DNA from: CAZMGD01 sp964565705
GTDB taxonomy: Bacteria > Actinomycetota > Acidimicrobiia > Acidimicrobiales > Ilumatobacteraceae
DNA length: 50,946 bases
Direction: 5' to 3'
Assembly (NCBI GenBank): GCA_964565705.1
Contig: CAZMGD010000019.1
Location: 1-50,946 of the forward strand
Shown: piece after piece, positions 50,757 to 50,946 of the stretch
Numbering within the stretch: position 1 is the first letter of the stretch
Layout of the letters: each line of letters opens with the position of its first letter
Notes under the pieces: generated by a model
Told to the model about the DNA's origin: nothing
What the model saw: only the letters and a program-made list of their open reading frames with translations
Databases searched by the model: none
Position numbers and translations under genes: made by a program

Positions 50757-50830
50757 CGCCCCCGGCACGATTCGAACGTGCGACCGGCGGATTAGAAGTC
50801 CGCTGCTCTATCCAGCTGAGCTACAGGGGC
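50757..50830 (-). tRNA. tRNA-Arg (anticodon UCU)
   Basis: On the minus strand the sequence folds into a standard cloverleaf. The acceptor stem is GCCCCTG with CGGGGGC (one G-T pair), the D arm is GCTC...GAGC, the anticodon stem GCGGA/TCCGC holds the loop CTTCTAA with anticodon TCT, and the T arm contains GTTCGAATC. The discriminator base is G; no CCA is encoded. It decodes AGA, a rare codon in this GC-rich genome. Confidence 0.95.
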
Positions 50831-50893
50831 GGGCGCGGTCATGCTATGCCCCGAGTCGTCGCTGGGCCCGGCCTTCCACCCCTTCGCGAGCGG

Positions 50894-50946
50894 TCAGGCG
50901 GCGGGGTCGGGGTCGAAGAGGGCGGGTTGGTCGGTGTCGGCGAGCG
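50894..50946 (-). CDS. C-terminal end of a protein running off the window
   Basis: A minus-strand frame ends at the TGA at 50894-50896 with the residues LADTDQPALFDPDPAA just before it. The acidic Pro-rich tail looks like a real C-terminus, but there is too little to name the family. The rest lies beyond the right edge. Confidence 0.35.
   Translation of the reverse strand, partial: LADTDQPALFDPDPAA

Overview
The window is high-GC actinobacterial DNA. The evidence is codon use, a CarD regulator, F420/flavin LLM oxidoreductases, TANNNT-type -10 hexamers and mycobacterial-type steroid side-chain genes. An acidimicrobial origin is a guess only. Two N runs whose flanks overlap or repeat point to a scaffolded draft or metagenome assembly.

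Layout. 1-13.1 kb: the end of a nitrilase-superfamily amidase; a DUF1269 membrane protein; a fused 2Fe-2S/molybdopterin hydroxylase followed by an SsnA-like amidohydrolase; a divergent TIGR03085/LLM pair; a three-subunit xanthine-dehydrogenase-type enzyme (FAD, 2Fe-2S and Mo subunits); a metallo-beta-lactamase-fold hydrolase; and an amidohydrolase. This looks like N-heterocycle or purine-type catabolism. 13.1-18.6 kb: a relic of an ECF sigma factor, a nucleoside deaminase, and a TetR-led run (LLM oxidoreductase, epoxide hydrolase, enoyl-CoA hydratase, dienoyl-CoA-reductase-like SDR).

18.7-29.1 kb is the core: two adjacent units that read as steroid side-chain degradation. The first has two OB-fold (DUF35) proteins plus Ltp4-like and Ltp3-like thiolase-fold aldolases. 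The second is behind a perfect 8-2-8 palindrome and has a FadE29-like ACAD, a ChsH2-like MaoC-DUF35 fusion, a FadE28-like ACAD, a ChsH1-like MaoC, Ltp2 and a FadD17-like CoA ligase, ending with a KstR-like TetR. A CYP142-like P450 at 36.4 kb would start side-chain oxidation. Together they would oxidise the side chain, activate it with CoA, dehydrogenate and hydrate it, and split it by retro-aldol cleavage. Steroid ring-cleavage genes are not in the window.

29.1-45 kb is mixed: cupin and amidohydrolase genes, MarR, CoA ligases, bacterioferritin with its ferredoxin, class III aminotransferase, CYP142, a beta-hydroxyacid dehydrogenase, a STAS protein, an SDR, an exonuclease-fold protein, a glutamine-synthetase-family ligase, CarD and a lipoprotein. 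45-50 kb: a MarR gene and a CoA-transferase, then a tight four-gene unit (CGSC-motif protein of the UGSC type, an unknown partner, a NifU-C-like protein and a LarA-like racemase). This unit is the best candidate here for an uncharacterised system. A ZIP transporter, tRNA-Arg(UCU) and the end of another gene close the window.

Non-coding structure stands out: matched pairs of 20-bp hairpins with 10-nt loops, several perfect operator-like palindromes, and many start codons 6-10 nt after a TANNNT hexamer, often TAGCGT, which suggests leaderless mRNAs. No CRISPR array, insertion sequence or prophage was seen, and no gene-free stretch exceeds 300 bases.
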